From a virus, in IMG/VR virus record IMGVR_UViG_3300027849_000025, positions 1-36,607 of that record: a stretch of 36,607 nt of DNA; one strand, written 5' to 3'. The translations under genes were made by a program, and so were the position numbers. Within the stretch, counting starts at the first letter, position 1, and the number at the start of each line of letters is the position of its first letter. Below the pieces are notes generated by a model that did not search any database, was not told the DNA's origin, and was given only the letters and a program-made list of their open reading frames with translations. Positions 33,503-36,607 of the stretch are shown one piece after another.

Positions 33503-36283
33503 ATGGCAATTAACTTAAAGGAAATATTAGTATCTGACATAGATAACATTAAGCTGGACAAAGTAAATTATAACTTTGATCAACTTGTTGCAAATGGAGG
33601 TGGTCCTCGGGGTGTTCAGGGAAACCCTGGAGATACTGGATATCAGGGCGTAACAGGCTATCAAGGAAACCAAGGTATCGAAGGTAATCAAGGGGTTCAG
33701 GGTGATCAAGGAAGCAATGGGCAAGACATATGGTTTATTAATCCTTATGGACAAAACCAGGCAGATACTATTTTACCTGTAATGGATCCTTTAAGTAACG
33801 GTGCACCATCGGTACTACTAGGTTATAAAACAACAGATGACGAATATACAACGACAGACCCTACACAAGTTGAAGAAAATTCACAGGTTGTAATAAACAG
33901 ACATTCCACTTTTTATAATAACTTAGAATTAAAAACAGTTGGATTTAATACAACATTCGCTTTTAAATTAGATGCTGATATATCTACAGGTAATGCATTA
34001 ATGCAAACATATTTTGTTGGCGGAAACGGTTCACAACATCAGTATGCTAATGAATTTTCATGGAGAATACCTGGAACAACATCGAATTTAATTAAATTAG
34101 ATGCAGATACACTTGAGGTTGGAGTTCATACAATATTTAAACAAAACGTCGTAGTACAAGGAGATTTAAAGATAGCTACTGGAAACCCAGGGCTAAATAA
34201 AATCGCAACTTCTGCAGATATTGAAGGAAAGATTGTATTTAAAAATATTGAAGATATTGGAGGTACGGTACCGGTTGGTACTATAATTTCAATGTTGCCG
34301 GCATATTTTGATGATAATAGTAAATTTATAAACACACATACTGTTACACCAATAGATGCAGAGCCTATTAATATATATGTTGGTAGAGGAGTAGGGGAAT
34401 ATGCCGGTTGGTATATTTGTAATGGAAAAACATGGGGAAACGATAGTGCTATCACTTTTATCACTCCTGATTTAAATTCATTTTCATATTCAATTGAAGA
34501 TAATCCTAATAGTACACTTTCTAGTGGGCAAGGATTAGCTAGTGTAACAAATGATGAAATACCTATTATTGGAGGTGCAGATACGTCGTTAACAGCTACT
34601 TATAATAACGGAACTTCTGTATTTGATGTAACTGGAACAGTACAAACTTCACCTGATTTAATAAAGGGAACATCTGGAGCAACATTTACTATTAAAAGAT
34701 TACCGCAAATCATATACTTAGGAAAAGAAGATCTAACATGGACCGATATAGGAACTGACCACGCACCAGTTGCGGCCGCAATGTTCATGTTTATCGATGA
34801 TGGTATAATTGCACCAGCAGCTGTTGTAGCAATGGACCCCTTACAAAGAGGAATAGGTAGTAGTGGTACTTTTAATATAACTATATCTGCACCTCTAGAT
34901 CAATATTGGGATAATGATAAAAAACCAGTAATAAGTACACCAGATGATAATAATTACACTATCATTAACCGTACTGTAAATGCAGAAGAACAAAACAAAA
35001 AATTACATATACAAGTATCATATAACTACCATACAAAATCACCAGAACAAGTAGGTAATACACTAGATCATTATACAAAATTTAGATACAATTCAGATTC
35101 ACTTAGTTCTATAGTTGTAATACCAGTTGAGGAAACGATTGTTTTTACATTCACAGATACAAACGGTTTCATTCCTATGAAAACAAGGAATCAGCTTGAC
35201 ACTAATGGTACAGATGGTAGTTTTGATGTTTCAATAGCGACACCTGCTGGATATTATTGGACAGAAGCCCCTGGAATCACTCTACCTGGATATACTATTG
35301 CTAATTCACAAATCCCTACCCTAACTAGTTCAAATAATGATGGATATACTAACGTTTGGAACTTTACAGTTACTTATAGTTCGTTCCCTTATAGTGGACC
35401 AGTAAACTTTAATTATAGCGGTACAGAGAGAACTGCTGCAATACCTGAGGTAGAGATGCATTATATCATATCTGGAGGTAATGAAAAAGGTAGCTCAAAC
35501 AGAGAGCAGGCAATTACGGCAGAATTAGGTAGTACTGTAGCATTAAGTGAAATAACTTTAAAGGCTGCAATCGATAATTACTGGCGTATGGGAGTAACAC
35601 CTACAATCAATAGCGCACAATTCTTTGATGGAAGTGTATCAATAAATAGAGCAGGGGATTTTAGTATAACTTCATTTGAACTTGACCATGTGGCTGGAGA
35701 CGCCATCGAACAACCATCTCTTTTAAAATTAACAATACAGGATAGTGATTTTGGGAATGAAACTGAAACACCTGGAGGTTTAAACAATACTGTAGGTTAC
35801 AGTAGCCACGCAACAACTATTAGCATAAACCACCCATACGATCAAATTTCTAGTAACACACTATATATTGAAAATAATATTTCTAAAGGTTTATGGGATT
35901 ATACAAACTCAAGTACCTGGAATACTGGATTAAATGAACAATGGCGTGTGGTAAATGAAACTGAAGTCACACAATATATAAAAATAAAAGGAAGTTACGC
36001 ATCTAGTACTTCTATAACTGCATCACTAGACTGGTACACACAATCAGAAACAGGTGATTTAAGTATATTAAATGATTATACATCAGATACTATAGTACTT
36101 AGTTCACAATTCATCACAATAAATGCTGGTGATACTGCGGAGATAACATGGACTAATGTTGAATATACTTCAACTCCTGGGAATGGTGCCTCTTGGGGAA
36201 TTTATTTAGTAGCAACGGATGTACGTGATGATAGATTCTCTGATGATCCAATTTACTGGAGAACAATAATGTATGAACTATAA
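33503..36283 (+). CDS. Collagen-like tail fibre with collar-like domain (fibre B, 926 aa)
   Basis: A 926-aa paralogue of the preceding fibre. The N-terminus NLKEILVSDIDNIKLDKVNY then NFDQL aligns with fibre A's start, and a Gly-X-Y tract with 14 glycines occupies residues 34 to 73, the same count as in fibre A. The collar-like segment is at about residues 255-325 (GTIISMLPAYF, then GWYICNGKTWGND at about 302-314 and TPDLNSF). Up to about residue 420 the two proteins stay alignable (PIIGGADT, then IKRLPQIIYLGKEDL). Beyond that fibre B switches to a different C-terminus made of repeated beta-sandwich modules (GTFNITISAPLDQYW, GSFDVSIATPAGYYW and a third more diverged copy). It is probably a receptor-binding fibre; a candidate promoter precedes it. 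Confidence 0.8.
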   Translation: MAINLKEILVSDIDNIKLDKVNYNFDQLVANGGGPRGVQGNPGDTGYQGVTGYQGNQGIEGNQGVQGDQGSNGQDIWFINPYGQNQADTILPVMDPLSNGAPSVLLGYKTTDDEYTTTDPTQVEENSQVVINRHSTFYNNLELKTVGFNTTFAFKLDADISTGNALMQTYFVGGNGSQHQYANEFSWRIPGTTSNLIKLDADTLEVGVHTIFKQNVVVQGDLKIATGNPGLNKIATSADIEGKIVFKNIEDIGGTVPVGTIISMLPAYFDDNSKFINTHTVTPIDAEPINIYVGRGVGEYAGWYICNGKTWGNDSAITFITPDLNSFSYSIEDNPNSTLSSGQGLASVTNDEIPIIGGADTSLTATYNNGTSVFDVTGTVQTSPDLIKGTSGATFTIKRLPQIIYLGKEDLTWTDIGTDHAPVAAAMFMFIDDGIIAPAAVVAMDPLQRGIGSSGTFNITISAPLDQYWDNDKKPVISTPDDNNYTIINRTVNAEEQNKKLHIQVSYNYHTKSPEQVGNTLDHYTKFRYNSDSLSSIVVIPVEETIVFTFTDTNGFIPMKTRNQLDTNGTDGSFDVSIATPAGYYWTEAPGITLPGYTIANSQIPTLTSSNNDGYTNVWNFTVTYSSFPYSGPVNFNYSGTERTAAIPEVEMHYIISGGNEKGSSNREQAITAELGSTVALSEITLKAAIDNYWRMGVTPTINSAQFFDGSVSINRAGDFSITSFELDHVAGDAIEQPSLLKLTIQDSDFGNETETPGGLNNTVGYSSHATTISINHPYDQISSNTLYIENNISKGLWDYTNSSTWNTGLNEQWRVVNETEVTQYIKIKGSYASSTSITASLDWYTQSETGDLSILNDYTSDTIVLSSQFITINAGDTAEITWTNVEYTSTPGNGASWGIYLVATDVRDDRFSDDPIYWRTIMYEL
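33602..33724 (+). repeat. Collagen-like Gly-X-Y tract in fibre B
   Basis: Consecutive Gly-X-Y triplets with Gln, Asn and Asp in Y positions (G-Y-Q, G-N-Q, G-V-Q, G-D-Q), rather than the Pro/Lys-rich triplets of fibre A. Same number of glycines as fibre A (14). Confidence 0.85.
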
Positions 36284-36296
36284 TAATGTATGACGC

Positions 36297-36607
36297 ATGA
36301 TAAACACTATATTAAATAACAAGACATTACTGCGATTCATAGGAATCGCTATTGTCGTTTTCTTAGTTTTGAAACAATGTAATCAAATTTCAAATCTAAA
36401 GCAAGACTTAGAAAATACTGAAAGGGTTGCAGACCGAAACTTTAATAACTATAAGACTGCTCAAGATTCTATTAAGATTGAGTTAAATAAGAATGGCGAA
36501 TTAGTTTCTAAAATAGGAACATTTGAATATGATGTTGAAGTATTAAAGTCAGATAAATCTAAATTGTTAAATAGATACGATAAGGTTCTTAAAGAAAAAA
36601 CCAAACT
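36297..36607 (+). CDS. Membrane-anchored coiled-coil protein, possible inner spanin (3' truncated)
   Basis: A frame opens at ATG 36297, 13 bases after the fibre B stop, and stays open through the window edge for 103 codons. The product begins MINTILNNKT followed by a transmembrane helix (LLRFIGIAIVVFLVLK, 11-26) and then a charged, Lys/Glu/Asp/Asn-rich helical region predicted as coiled coil (SNLKQDLENTERVADRNF, 32-49, onward). One N-terminal TM helix plus a periplasmic coiled coil is the layout of inner spanins (Rz) that fuse inner and outer membranes at lysis, but it also fits other membrane-tethered phage proteins. No signal-peptidase motif is visible. A cysteine sits right after the TM helix (C28). 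Confidence 0.6.
   Translation, partial: MINTILNNKTLLRFIGIAIVVFLVLKQCNQISNLKQDLENTERVADRNFNNYKTAQDSIKIELNKNGELVSKIGTFEYDVEVLKSDKSKLLNRYDKVLKEKTK

Noticed and set aside
1-36607. CRISPR arrays, insertion sequences or attachment sites
   Set aside because: No regularly spaced direct repeats with unique spacers, no transposase-like product and no terminal inverted repeats were seen.

Overview
The window reads as part of the late (virion morphogenesis) region of a large tailed phage with a contractile, T4-like tail. Every gene I can support lies on the + strand, packed with short gaps or small overlaps. By eye the DNA is strongly AT-rich (roughly one third G+C). Almost no start codon has a Shine-Dalgarno sequence; starts follow short A/T-rich leaders, often with A at -3. 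That pattern, together with collagen-like and PKD/Ig-rich fibre proteins, points to a phage of Bacteroidota, perhaps a flavobacterium. The host assignment is inference.

Layout. 1-431 is the 3' end of a very acidic Glu/Ala-rich protein, closed by a terminator. 530-1030 is a dCMP deaminase, the only clear nucleotide-metabolism gene. 1039-3479 holds six small unrecognised genes, several of them translationally coupled. 3532-11003 is a tail/baseplate block: a large structural protein, a LysM-like (gp53-type) wedge protein, a gp27/gpD-like hub protein, a tube-cap/initiator-like protein, a gp5-like spike with an OB fold but no lysozyme domain, and an unrecognised protein with an Ig-like middle and a hydrophobic C-terminus. 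11064-12329 is a four-domain ribosomal-protein-S1-like gene closed by a strong terminator. 12444-13739 is an amidoligase-like protein with a pentapeptide-like C-terminal extension.

The wedge genes follow: an unrecognised 276-aa protein, gp25-like, gp6/baseplate-J-like, a 90-aa linker gene and a gp7/gpI-like protein carrying extra Ig/PKD-like domains. 19931-30771 encodes four more virion-type proteins, including giants of 1224 and 1516 aa. 30776-36283 encodes two paralogous collagen-like tail fibres whose N-terminal parts match and whose C-terminal parts differ. The window ends inside a membrane-anchored coiled-coil gene that looks like an inner spanin or similar.

Together the genes build the baseplate hub, spike, wedges and host-recognition fibres. 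The most interesting outliers are the S1-like protein, which could act on translation of leaderless-like, SD-free phage mRNAs, and the amidoligase/beta-helix fusion, both sitting within the baseplate gene cluster. Functions come from motif recognition only; no database search was possible.
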